NCBI GenBank assembly: GCA_028715585.1 | Contig: JAQURN010000024.1 | Location: 1 to 12,784, forward strand | Length of the DNA: 12,784 nucleotides | Origin: Actinomycetota bacterium | GTDB taxonomy: Bacteria; Actinomycetota; Geothermincolia; Fen-727; JAQURN01 | Reading direction: 5' to 3' | In this document: one piece after another, positions 1-6,668 of the stretch | How positions within the stretch are numbered: position 1 is the stretch's first letter | Layout: every line of letters begins with the position of its first letter | Notes under the pieces: model-generated | Seen by the model: only the letters and a program-made list of their open reading frames with translations | Database searches by the model: none | Told to the model about the DNA's origin: nothing | Made by a program: the position numbers and the translations under genes

Positions 1-731
1 CTCTGAATTTTGCTTCCAACTTCTAGAACCTCGATTTCCCTGTTCAGGAACAGGGTTATTTTTTTCAATCTTTCTTTGGTGCTAAGCTCCTCTAGAATTT
101 CCTGTCGCTGTTTGGTTTCCAGATTCGTGTTGGCGGCGAGGAAATCGGCGAGCTCGTTTGGGCTGTCCACGTTCATGGCGGCAATGTACATTTCCTCGGG
201 GAGATAGGGAGCGAGTTTCACTATTTTCTGGAAGAGGCTGAGGGCGTTTCTTGCCAAACCCTCGACCTCCAATGTGTTTTCTACTACGTCCTGAAGCCTC
301 TCTACTTTTGCCTTTAGATATGGCTCCGTCTGGACGTACTCCTTGATGCGGATGCGGGCTATCCCCTGGACCAGAAGCTGAACCTTTCCATCGGGGAGCT
401 TAAACATCCTTGCAATTGAGATGGCGCAGCCGACGTTGTAGAGGTTTTCTGGAGTGAGCTCCTCGGCTTCATCCTTCGCGGTTACTACTCCTGCTATCCT
501 GTCTTTTGCCACTGCCTCGTCAACTAGTTTGACCAGGTTTTCCTGGGTTACCAGCAAAGGCATCACGATATGCGGGTAGATAACGGTATCGGGGAGTGGC
601 AATATCGGAAGCTCGTCGGCAATTTCAACCTTCTCCACTGAGGGGCTTTTCTGTTTTTCTTCTTCCTCGGACTGGTGGAAGGCTTTAATTTTGGTTGAGC
701 CCCCACTATTTCCTTTTTGGTTGGTTACCAT
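1..731 (-). CDS. lon: Lon protease (ATP-dependent), N-terminal part only; C-terminus beyond the left edge
   Basis: The reading frame runs from ATG at 731 to the left edge with no stop, giving 243 codons. After a variable Glu/Lys/Ser-rich leader of about 40 residues comes the Lon substrate-binding (LAN) domain, beginning ELPILPLPDTVIYPHIVMPL, a close match to the family LPLLPLRDxVxFPhMxxPL pattern. The frame ends in REIEVLEVGSKIQ, the conserved helix between the LAN domain and the AAA+ module. The ATPase and Ser-Lys protease domains (several hundred further residues in the family) must lie outside the window. Lon is a cytosolic hexamer that degrades misfolded and some regulatory proteins. It is the last visible gene of a minus-strand run, 9 bp after the Hsp20 gene, with an AGGTGG ribosome-binding site 5 bases before the ATG. 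The identification is firm; catalytic completeness cannot be judged here. Confidence 0.93.
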   Translation of the reverse strand, partial: MVTNQKGNSGGSTKIKAFHQSEEEEKQKSPSVEKVEIADELPILPLPDTVIYPHIVMPLLVTQENLVKLVDEAVAKDRIAGVVTAKDEAEELTPENLYNVGCAISIARMFKLPDGKVQLLVQGIARIRIKEYVQTEPYLKAKVERLQDVVENTLEVEGLARNALSLFQKIVKLAPYLPEEMYIAAMNVDSPNELADFLAANTNLETKQRQEILEELSTKERLKKITLFLNREIEVLEVGSKIQ

Positions 732-736
732 GGTTT

Positions 737-742
737 CCACCT
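737..742 (-). promoter_or_regulatory. lon ribosome-binding site overlapping the Hsp20 stop codon
   Basis: On the minus strand AGGTGG lies 5 bases before the lon ATG, and its first two bases are the last two of the Hsp20 TAG stop. This fixes the lon start and suggests that lon translation is helped by ribosomes finishing Hsp20. Confidence 0.6.
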
Positions 743-1196
743 AGATCTCTTGATGGCGAACATCTATTTCTACTTCTCTTGGGGGTTCCTTTTTAGCTTT
801 GGGTAAGCGTATTTCCAGAAATCCATCGTTATATTTCGCGGTTGCCTCCTCTGCGTCAACCTTCGCCGGCAGAGGTATGTATCTTTCGAAAGCTCCATAG
901 CTTATCTCCATGAGATGATAATTTCTGGAGGGGAGGGAAGCGGACTCTTCTCTGAAGCCCTCAACCAAAAGCTGGTTGTTCTCCACCGCTATATTGAGAT
1001 GCTCTGTCTCGATGCCGGCTAGTTCTACAATGACCACTACCTCGTCTTCGCTCTCGCAGACGTCGCAGAGCGGTTTCCATGCCTTCTCGAAAAAAAATAT
1101 CGGATATTTCCATTTGCCAAGGTGCTGGAGGAACTTCCCAATTTCAGCCGAAAGGTCTTCTGTGCCGGTGAGCTGCCATATGTTGTTTTCTTTCAT
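741..1196 (-). CDS. Small heat-shock protein, Hsp20/alpha-crystallin family
   Basis: This encodes 151 residues if started at ATG 1196. An ATP-independent holdase that binds unfolding proteins is the family role. The alpha-crystallin domain spans about residues 43-135: it opens with a beta-strand region (EDEVVVIVELAGIETEHLNI), has the conserved GAFERYIPLP segment (R105) and closes with YNDGFLEIRLPK, the family GxLxIxxPK signature. The tail contains EIDV (about 143-146), possibly the IxI/V anchoring motif. A GTG at 1241 would add 15 basic residues unlike the family, and its only purine-rich upstream run sits 1 base away; the ATG at 1196 has a GGAAGGGGA stretch roughly 8-11 bases upstream, so I prefer it. 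The N-terminal arm is aromatic-rich (YPIFFFEKAW). The gene lies between the LCP gene and lon in one transcription unit, fitting a chaperone-protease pair. Confidence 0.9.
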   Translation of the reverse strand: MKENNIWQLTGTEDLSAEIGKFLQHLGKWKYPIFFFEKAWKPLCDVCESEDEVVVIVELAGIETEHLNIAVENNQLLVEGFREESASLPSRNYHLMEISYGAFERYIPLPAKVDAEEATAKYNDGFLEIRLPKAKKEPPREVEIDVRHQEI

Positions 1197-1251
1197 CTCG
1201 ACTTTCCCCTTCCTTTTGAGGGCTGGTGCTCTTGTCTCCACACTCCCCGGG

Positions 1252-2565
1252 TCAATCCTCGCGATAGTCCGAGCCCAGTACTACCAGCACGTCAACCTTG
1301 TGGGTAGCGACGAGTTGGTTACTCTCCAGGAGAACTGGCTCCTTGCTGCCCGGGAGGTCGGCTGCTACTATGCCGGCGAGGGAGCTTTCATTGTCGGAAT
1401 AATATATGGTGGTTTTTGAATAACGGCTTTTCGCGTTCCCATATTTTACTTCTTTGTACCCGAGTTTCAAAAAGCTATCAGCGATAGATGACGCCACGTT
1501 TGGTTTTCCACAGCCGTTCAGCACCGCGACCCTAACCGAGCTTCTGGGAGAGTCGTCCTTTGCTTGAGCGTCCGAAAGAGAGGCGCTCGATTGGAAGGCT
1601 TGTAGCATACTCTTAAAAGCGTTGGTGTCTATCACGTAATACCAGGTGCCGCCTATGATTTTAGATTCGCCTGGGGCTGTTGCCATTTCGACTTTGTCGG
1701 TTCCAATGCCTTTGAGCTTGTTGCCAAGAGAGTACATCTCAGTGAACGCGAGATCCGTCTTCACGTTTTTGGCGACAACCTCGACGAGTTGTTTTAGCTT
1801 GAGTGCGTTGCGCTCACTCGCCACCTTGGAAAGCATTGCGTTGAGGAGCTTGCGTTGGTTTTCGATTCTATCAAGGTCGCCTCGAGGTACTGCCTTTGGG
1901 TCGTGGCGAGCCCTTGCGAGGGCTAATGCTTGGTCCCCGTTGAGAATGACGTCCCCGGCTGGCACGTCCCCGGCGTACTTATCATGTATGGGAACATCTA
2001 TGTGCAAGGGGACACCGCCGATTGCGTCAACGATTTCCTTGAAGCTTTGAAAGTTGACGACGGCAAAGTGATTGATGGGCAGCGATGTAATGCTCCTTAC
2101 CGTCGCTACCGTGAGCTCCGCCCCGCCTAGGGCGTATGCGGCATTGATTTTGTTATAGCCCTTATGCCCTGGAATCTGACAGCGAGTGTCTCTTGGTATG
2201 GATATTACCGCCGCTTTGTTGTTTTCGGGATTTACGCTCACAAGCATTATGATGTCTGCCCGAGCGTGTGTTTCTCCTGGAACGCTTCCCTCGTCAGTTC
2301 CCATGACGAGTGTGGTGATTGGCTCGTTTTTTGTCTTCTTGTTGAGCGCTTTTTCCACCTCTGGAAGGCGCATCTGTGATTCCTTTGACTTGAGCCACAG
2401 GTAACCCCCTCCGGCTAAGATGACGATGAGCACAAGGAGCCCGATGCCAACCCACTTGAGGACCGACTTTGTGCGACTCTTTTGCTTTCGATATATTTTT
2501 GGCTTGTCCGCGTCTAGGTATAGATGCGGTTCGATTTCTTCTTTGAGGTTTCTCTTTCTTTTCAT
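1252..2565 (-). CDS. LytR-CpsA-Psr (LCP) family cell-wall glycopolymer ligase with LytR_C domain
   Basis: This encodes 437 residues. LCP enzymes attach secondary cell-wall polymers (teichoic acid, arabinogalactan or capsule) to peptidoglycan from undecaprenyl-pyrophosphate carriers at the outer membrane face. A basic cytoplasmic stretch (1-34) is followed by one membrane helix at about 36-58. The extracellular LCP domain (about 84-250) shows RADIIMLVSVNP (R102, D104), ISIPRDT (R125, D126), KINAAYALGG and RGDLDRIENQRKLL (R228, D230, R233, Q237), the conserved arginine/aspartate set that binds the pyrophosphate and metal. A Ser/Asp-rich linker (about 325-342) leads to a LytR_C domain (343-434) starting VRVAVLNGCGKPN. 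No Shine-Dalgarno is evident before the ATG; a TATAGA box lies only 11 bases upstream, suggesting a very short leader. The gene is first of the LCP-Hsp20-lon run. The actual polymer substrate is unknown. Confidence 0.93.
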   Translation of the reverse strand: MKRKRNLKEEIEPHLYLDADKPKIYRKQKSRTKSVLKWVGIGLLVLIVILAGGGYLWLKSKESQMRLPEVEKALNKKTKNEPITTLVMGTDEGSVPGETHARADIIMLVSVNPENNKAAVISIPRDTRCQIPGHKGYNKINAAYALGGAELTVATVRSITSLPINHFAVVNFQSFKEIVDAIGGVPLHIDVPIHDKYAGDVPAGDVILNGDQALALARARHDPKAVPRGDLDRIENQRKLLNAMLSKVASERNALKLKQLVEVVAKNVKTDLAFTEMYSLGNKLKGIGTDKVEMATAPGESKIIGGTWYYVIDTNAFKSMLQAFQSSASLSDAQAKDDSPRSSVRVAVLNGCGKPNVASSIADSFLKLGYKEVKYGNAKSRYSKTTIYYSDNESSLAGIVAADLPGSKEPVLLESNQLVATHKVDVLVVLGSDYRED

Positions 2566-2576
2566 TTTCGCTTTTA

Positions 2577-2606
2577 TCTATACTACTCTGCTTGCCCACA
2601 AACTTC
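2577..2606 (-). promoter_or_regulatory. Candidate promoter of the LCP gene (TATAGA -10, weak -35)
   Basis: On the minus strand TATAGA (2582-2577) resembles TATAAT and ends 11 bases before the LCP start codon. The best -35 at 18-bp spacing is GAAGTT, a poor match. Transcription would begin about 5 bases before the ATG, in line with the missing Shine-Dalgarno. The rest of the 2566-2691 gap shows no clear terminator for the upstream deacetylase. Confidence 0.3.
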
Positions 2607-2691
2607 TTTCGTGTTTTTGAGTTTACAACAAAAGGGGACGAGGTTGAACGAGGCATCCAGTGTCTTTAGGTTTTTTGATGGGTTTTTATCG

Positions 2692-3489
2692 TCACTTTTC
2701 AGAAGAGGAGCAGGGGACACTCGAGACGGCGTTTCTAAAATCGGAGAAGTGTACATTGAACATGAGCTTTGATGTAAGCCTCTCATAGGAAAGTTTTCCC
2801 TCATGAGGGGGCTGGCGGTAGTTCCATTCTGGCATTGGTCGGTACGGCTCGCCGGGCCCAAAAGCTCTTATCCACCCAACGGCAAGCACTGGAAGGACGG
2901 TCATCCAGAATTGACTTTTATAATTCAATACCACCTTTATTCTGAGGAGCTGGTCGGAGAAGCTCATGGGTGTGTAGGCCGTTTTTGTCTCTGCTGGGAT
3001 GAATTTGCTGAAAGAGAGAATGGGGGTTTTGTAAGCGTTGTATAGCGGAGCTTCGTAGAGCCTAAGTACTGGATTCTGCCTTTTGGCGGCGGTTGCCACC
3101 GCGAAGTTGGCGGTATCGTGGTCGGGGTGCCCTCCCTCGAACGCGATGGTATAGACCTCCGATGGCTCTAGCTCGCCTATGAAGTCGGTCAAGCGGTTGA
3201 CTATTTGAGGTGCGTGCTCGAAGGAGCGGCTATCGGGGAAGTTCCAGAAGTGAAGATGAGATGAGTCTATTCCGAGCATTTCCATCGCCCTAGTGGATTC
3301 TTTCCTGCGGACCTCCGCTGGAACAAAAAGGGCTCCATCCGTTATCCACAAAATCTCTATTCTTTTGCCCTCCGAGGCGAGCCGCTTCATCTTGGCAATG
3401 TAGCAAAGCTCATCGTCTTGATGGGCAAACACGAAAAGCGCGCAACTGGAACTATTTTTTGCTTGCCCTCTCTCGCTTTGAAGTTCCAT
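2692..3489 (-). CDS. PIG-L/LmbE-family metal-dependent deacetylase
   Basis: This encodes 265 residues. The family removes acetyl groups from N-acetylglucosamine-type sugars (examples are MshB, BshB and GlcNAc-PI deacetylase) using a zinc ion. The N-terminal Rossmann-like strand runs into AHQDDE (22-27), the AHPDDE signature with Gln for Pro; H23 and D26 are expected zinc ligands and D25 the general base. The third ligand is in GGHPDHDT (H124). The RRKES segment (61-65) matches the usual arginine-containing helix start after ITDGA. The C-terminal 100 residues are aromatic and less conserved. The start is fixed by AAGGAAG six bases before ATG 3489. The gene diverges from the GH1 gene and is separated from the LCP gene by 126 bp. 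The substrate cannot be read from sequence; mycothiol-pathway MshB, another LmbE hydrolase, or a wall-sugar deacetylase are all possible. Confidence 0.9.
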   Translation of the reverse strand: MELQSERGQAKNSSSCALFVFAHQDDELCYIAKMKRLASEGKRIEILWITDGALFVPAEVRRKESTRAMEMLGIDSSHLHFWNFPDSRSFEHAPQIVNRLTDFIGELEPSEVYTIAFEGGHPDHDTANFAVATAAKRQNPVLRLYEAPLYNAYKTPILSFSKFIPAETKTAYTPMSFSDQLLRIKVVLNYKSQFWMTVLPVLAVGWIRAFGPGEPYRPMPEWNYRQPPHEGKLSYERLTSKLMFNVHFSDFRNAVSSVPCSSSEK

Positions 3490-3507
3490 GCCAACTTCCT
3501 TTATGCT
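3478..3507 (+). promoter_or_regulatory. Candidate promoter for the GH1 operon (TTGAAG-N18-TATGCT)
   Basis: TTGAAG (3478-3483) and TATGCT (3502-3507) are 18 bp apart on the plus strand, overlapping the first codons of the divergent deacetylase gene. Transcription would start about 50 bases before the GH1 ATG, leaving room for its AGGAGG ribosome-binding site at 3554-3559. The match is moderate only. Confidence 0.3.
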
Positions 3508-3543
3508 TGCCTGAGGGTTTTTGGTGTCACTGCTGAGGAACTA

Positions 3544-3551
3544 ACTATAAC
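3544..3551. promoter_or_regulatory. Shared -10-like box in the divergent deacetylase/GH1 intergenic region
   Basis: The octamer ACTATAAC gives TATAGT on the minus strand (toward the deacetylase, whose leader would then be roughly 45-50 bases and keep its Shine-Dalgarno) and TATAAC on the plus strand (toward GH1). The plus-strand reading is less convincing because transcription would begin inside the GH1 ribosome-binding site. Neither has a strong -35. Confidence 0.35.
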
Positions 3552-3565
3552 ACAGGAGGAAAGCG

Positions 3566-5131
3566 ATGGAGCATGGGATGCTTGCCAGAAGAGACATCGA
3601 GGAGACATTCAGCGACGGGTTTCGCTTTGGGGAAAATTTCAGCTGGGGAGTTGGCAATTCAGCGTATCAGGCAGAAGGAGGAATAAATGGCCCCGGCGAG
3701 CCCCTCAATAACTGGGCGCCATGGGAAGCAAGCGGAAAAGCCGAAAGAACAGGTGGAGCCGCCCGTTTTTACGACCGGTACGGCGAGGACTTCGAGAATA
3801 CCTCCAAGATGGGACTCTCTCACTTTCGAATGAGTCTCGAGTGGGCACGCGTCCAGCCATCTTTTGCCATGGGTGAGCGGGTGGTGCCCGAATTTGACCG
3901 TGAGGTGATAGAACATTATGCCCAGATGGCTAACGCCGCTCGCGAGAATGGCCTCGAGCCCGTGCTTACGCTTCATCATTTTACCCACCCAATGTGGCTT
4001 GGCGCCGACATGTGGCTTGAGCGCGATAATCTGGAGCTCTTCGAGAATTACGTGCGCTTTGTCGTGGAAGAGATAAATTCCCTTCTCGTGAGCCGCTACG
4101 GCACGCCTCCAATTAGTATCTGGGAGACTACCAACGAGCCAACCGTGGTTTCCTCTTCGACTTATCTTTTCAGGGCTTTCCCAGCTCAAAGGGGCCCAGG
4201 CTTGAAGCAATTTATCGAGGCGCTCAACAACCAGCTCATTGCTCATATCATAGCCTATGAGCGCATCAACGAAATATATGAAAAAAATGGATGGACGAGA
4301 CCCATGGTAACCCTTGCTAATGTGAGCCTTTCTTTGTACTGGATGGATTTGGCAATCTTCGAAATTCTCTTGGCGAGAGGAGCTGGTGTGGGAAGGGAAG
4401 GGCTTTATTACTATCTTTTGAGCCGCTCTAGTGAGTTCCACCGGATGCTAAGCCAAATTCCTCAGTCAGGAGGAGCTAAGGTCAAGGTGGGGAGAGGAAT
4501 CGAGAATTTTCTAGATTGGCTCATAGGGCGGGTTTTAGGAGAGGGACTTTTTTCGCCTTTCATCTCGAGAGTTTATTCCTCGACCTTCGACCGCCTCATA
4601 GACTTTGTTTCCATGGATTTCTATGACCCCTTTATCGGGCATTACTGGAAACTCCCGACGTTGGAGGAGATGAGGGAGCTAAAGCCGAAGTTCGATATCT
4701 ACCCTTGGGAATGGATTCAAAATCCGCCTGCCTTCCGACAGTTTCTCAAATACTATAGCGCCTCGGCTGGAGTTCCGATTCATGTTTTCGAAAATGGAAT
4801 ATGCAACTGTATGAAGGGCGGGAGAGCTTTGCCAAGAAAGGACGGATGGGAAAGGCCGGAATACCTGAAGGTTTTTCTTTTTGAGATGGCACGGGCAAAG
4901 AAGGAGGGAGCAAAGGTGGAAGGCTATTTCCACTGGGCGATAACTGACAACTATGAGTGGGGCTCCTTCGATCCGCGTTTCGGATTGTTTGGGATAGAGT
5001 ATGAAAACGACTCTCGCCGAATGAAAAGCGATTCTATGGGCAGGGATGCCTCTGGCACCTACGCCAGGGTTGTAGATTCCCTCACCAATGGTTCGATGAA
5101 GGAAATAGAGAGGGCTTTTCTCGGTCCTTGA
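3566..5131 (+). CDS. Glycoside hydrolase family 1 (beta-glucosidase/beta-glycosidase type)
   Basis: This encodes 521 residues, somewhat longer than the usual 440-480, with no signal peptide, so it is probably cytosolic. GH1 enzymes hydrolyse terminal beta-linked sugars with retention. The TIM barrel shows WGVGNSAYQAEGG (27-39; Q35 as sugar ligand), FRMSLEWARVQP (87-98), LHHFTHPMW (136-144), the acid/base motif TTNEP (E191), the nucleophile motif FENG (E409, normally TENG) and GYFHWAITDNYEWG (453-466), then FDPRFGLFGIEY. Both catalytic glutamates are present. The usual NYY region reads MDFYDPF (350-356), and the 255-345 stretch between barrel strands is divergent. A perfect AGGAGG lies 6 bases before the ATG. 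It heads an apparent operon with the PH/SHOCT membrane protein and a PHP hydrolase. Family membership is strong; sugar specificity (glucoside, galactoside or other) is not determined. Confidence 0.92.
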   Translation: MEHGMLARRDIEETFSDGFRFGENFSWGVGNSAYQAEGGINGPGEPLNNWAPWEASGKAERTGGAARFYDRYGEDFENTSKMGLSHFRMSLEWARVQPSFAMGERVVPEFDREVIEHYAQMANAARENGLEPVLTLHHFTHPMWLGADMWLERDNLELFENYVRFVVEEINSLLVSRYGTPPISIWETTNEPTVVSSSTYLFRAFPAQRGPGLKQFIEALNNQLIAHIIAYERINEIYEKNGWTRPMVTLANVSLSLYWMDLAIFEILLARGAGVGREGLYYYLLSRSSEFHRMLSQIPQSGGAKVKVGRGIENFLDWLIGRVLGEGLFSPFISRVYSSTFDRLIDFVSMDFYDPFIGHYWKLPTLEEMRELKPKFDIYPWEWIQNPPAFRQFLKYYSASAGVPIHVFENGICNCMKGGRALPRKDGWERPEYLKVFLFEMARAKKEGAKVEGYFHWAITDNYEWGSFDPRFGLFGIEYENDSRRMKSDSMGRDASGTYARVVDSLTNGSMKEIERAFLGP

Positions 5132-5148
5132 GCGTTTCGGGAAGGAAA

Positions 5149-5853
5149 ATGAGTTATCCAAGAGTTAGGCTTGCCGATGGGGAACAGGTTATAAGGAGAG
5201 TTCACCACCACGGGGTGGTGCTTTTGCCTCCTATGCTCATCTTTCTGGTTTGCCTTGGGGCTTGGCTTTACCTGTTCATTGCGCAGGATTTCTTCCGCCA
5301 GAAATGGGCATTCATTGGGTGCCTCATTTTTCTTGCCCTGCTCGCGGCGTGGTTGTTGTGGAGAATCGTTGATTGGATTCACGCGGTTGTGGTTCTTACC
5401 GACAAGAGAGTTGTGTACCAGACCGGTCTTGCCAGGAGGTTTTCGCACGAAATACCTCTGTCGAGGGTTTCCGACATCTACTCCTCCAGGGGGCTCATTG
5501 AAAGAATCATAGGGATGGGGGACATGGTTATCGAAATGACGAATGGAGTCAGTGTGCCCCTCGTGAAGATGCCGGACCCGGAGGGTTTCAAGACGGATAT
5601 AATGTTTCAACTAAAAAAGGAGGATTCTCCCCAGGAAGGCGAAGATGTGGTAAAGAGGCTTGCGGTCGAGCTGGAGCGCTCACAGCCTACTCGTGAGATG
5701 ACGCCCATACCTCCTGAAAGACCGCCAATCTATTCGGAAATTGTCGAGCAGATTGATAGGCTCAGCAATCTAGCTGAGCGTGGCTCGATTACGTGGGAGG
5801 AGTTCGAGGAGGCGAAGAGGAGCCTTCTCGAGCGGCTTGAGAGAGAGGAGTGA
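5149..5853 (+). CDS. Two-pass membrane protein with bacterial PH (DUF304-like) domain and C-terminal SHOCT motif
   Basis: This encodes 234 residues from ATG 5149. After a short N-terminal stretch there are two membrane helices at about 23-44 and 53-75, then a beta-rich bacterial PH-like domain (about 77-155) starting AVVVLTDKRVVYQTG and containing IPLSRVSDIYSSRGLIERI, the typical bPH2 pattern. A Pro/Glu-rich linker leads to a SHOCT motif (about 198-229): IDRLSNLAERGSITWEEFEE. PH-like domains of this type are mostly uncharacterised, and SHOCT is thought to mediate oligomerisation. A TTG at 5128 overlapping the GH1 stop would add seven residues, but the GGGAAGG run just before ATG 5149 supports the shorter form. 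It lies 17 bp after GH1 and overlaps the PHP gene region, so it is probably cotranscribed. Its specific role is unknown. Confidence 0.85.
   Translation: MSYPRVRLADGEQVIRRVHHHGVVLLPPMLIFLVCLGAWLYLFIAQDFFRQKWAFIGCLIFLALLAAWLLWRIVDWIHAVVVLTDKRVVYQTGLARRFSHEIPLSRVSDIYSSRGLIERIIGMGDMVIEMTNGVSVPLVKMPDPEGFKTDIMFQLKKEDSPQEGEDVVKRLAVELERSQPTREMTPIPPERPPIYSEIVEQIDRLSNLAERGSITWEEFEEAKRSLLERLEREE
5845..5850 (+). promoter_or_regulatory. Ribosome-binding site setting the PHP start at TTG 5856
   Basis: GAGGAG lies within the last codons of the PH/SHOCT gene, 5 bases before TTG 5856. The alternative GTG at 5850 overlaps this site and so has no usable spacing. Confidence 0.5.
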
Positions 5854-5855
5854 CA

Positions 5856-6668
5856 TTGGTTCCCGATTATCACATTCACACGGATATGTGCGGACATGCG
5901 TGCGGTTCTGTAGAGGAGATGGTAGAGGCAGCGTTGGAAAAGGGATTCGCCGAAATCGGCATTGCTGACCATCTACCATGCATATACGTTGATGACCCCG
6001 CGCTCTCCATGAGCACCTCCGAGATTGAGTCCTACGTCGAAGAGGTCTTGAGGTCTAGGGAGAAGCACAAGGGTGAGATTACCGTAAGGCTCGGAATTGA
6101 AGCGGATTACCATGAACAAACCATGGGGGAGAGGGTGAAGATGCTTGAATCCTATCCCTTTGATTATGTAATTGGCTCAGTTCACGCGCTGGGGGACTGG
6201 ACATTCGATGACCCCCGTCAGTTGAAGCGTTTCGACGGACTCGATATTGACCAGTTCTACCGGCAGTATTTCGAATGTGTGCTGGAAATGGTAGAGACTG
6301 GGCTTTATGATGTCATCGCACACCCAGACCTGGCTAAGAAGTTTGGACACCGCCCTTCATTCGATCTTGCTCCCCTTTACCGCCGGATTTTGCAAGAAGC
6401 CAAGAAGAGGGGAATGTGCTACGAGGTAAACACCTCTGGACTCCGCTGGCCTGTGGGGGAGATGTACCCAGAGGCTCGGTTTGTGAGAATTGCTCACGAG
6501 GTGGGAGTTCCCGCGGTTCTTGGTTCCGATGCCCACGCCCCTGATGACATAGGGAAAGATTTCGATAAAGCTCTTGAGCTCTTGAGGGAAGCGGGCTACA
6601 CCGAGGTTGCGATGCTGGGGAAAGGGGAGAGGGGTTTCATCCCCTTGTGTGAGGCATTGACTAGCTGA
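5856..6668 (+). CDS. PHP-domain phosphoesterase, HisJ-type histidinol-phosphatase family
   Basis: This encodes 270 residues from TTG 5856. The PHP fold binds a trinuclear metal centre and hydrolyses phosphate monoesters; the closest family is HisJ, which makes histidinol from histidinol phosphate. All metal-binding motifs are visible: HIH (6-8) and H14 in DYHIHTDMCGHA, DH in IADHLP (38-39), E82 in GIEADY, H110 in SVHALGDWTFDDP (very HisJ-like), H156 in IAHPD, and D225/H227 in LGSDAHAP. Length matches HisJ (about 260-270). A GTG at 5850 would add two residues. It is the last gene of the GH1-PH-PHP run and its stop overlaps the end of the convergent kinase-like gene by 8 bp. No histidine-biosynthesis genes are nearby, so the true substrate may be another phosphate ester. 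Confidence 0.87.
   Translation: MVPDYHIHTDMCGHACGSVEEMVEAALEKGFAEIGIADHLPCIYVDDPALSMSTSEIESYVEEVLRSREKHKGEITVRLGIEADYHEQTMGERVKMLESYPFDYVIGSVHALGDWTFDDPRQLKRFDGLDIDQFYRQYFECVLEMVETGLYDVIAHPDLAKKFGHRPSFDLAPLYRRILQEAKKRGMCYEVNTSGLRWPVGEMYPEARFVRIAHEVGVPAVLGSDAHAPDDIGKDFDKALELLREAGYTEVAMLGKGERGFIPLCEALTS

Noticed and set aside
2294..2656. A 120-codon minus-strand frame covering the start of the LCP gene and its upstream gap
   Set aside because: It is in another frame over the LCP N-terminus, is Lys/Arg/Ser-rich with no recognisable fold, and the LCP frame has a membrane helix and clear domain motifs.
2566..2691. A possible rho-independent terminator after the deacetylase gene
   Set aside because: The gap holds A-rich and T-rich runs but no stable GC-rich hairpin followed by a U-run on the minus strand; only a short ACGAGG direct repeat (2638-2653) stands out, too small to interpret.
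3659..4441. A 260-codon open frame on the minus strand opposite the GH1 gene
   Set aside because: It is antisense to the GH1 catalytic core, whose motifs are unmistakable; the antisense protein has no recognisable domain and is an effect of codon bias.
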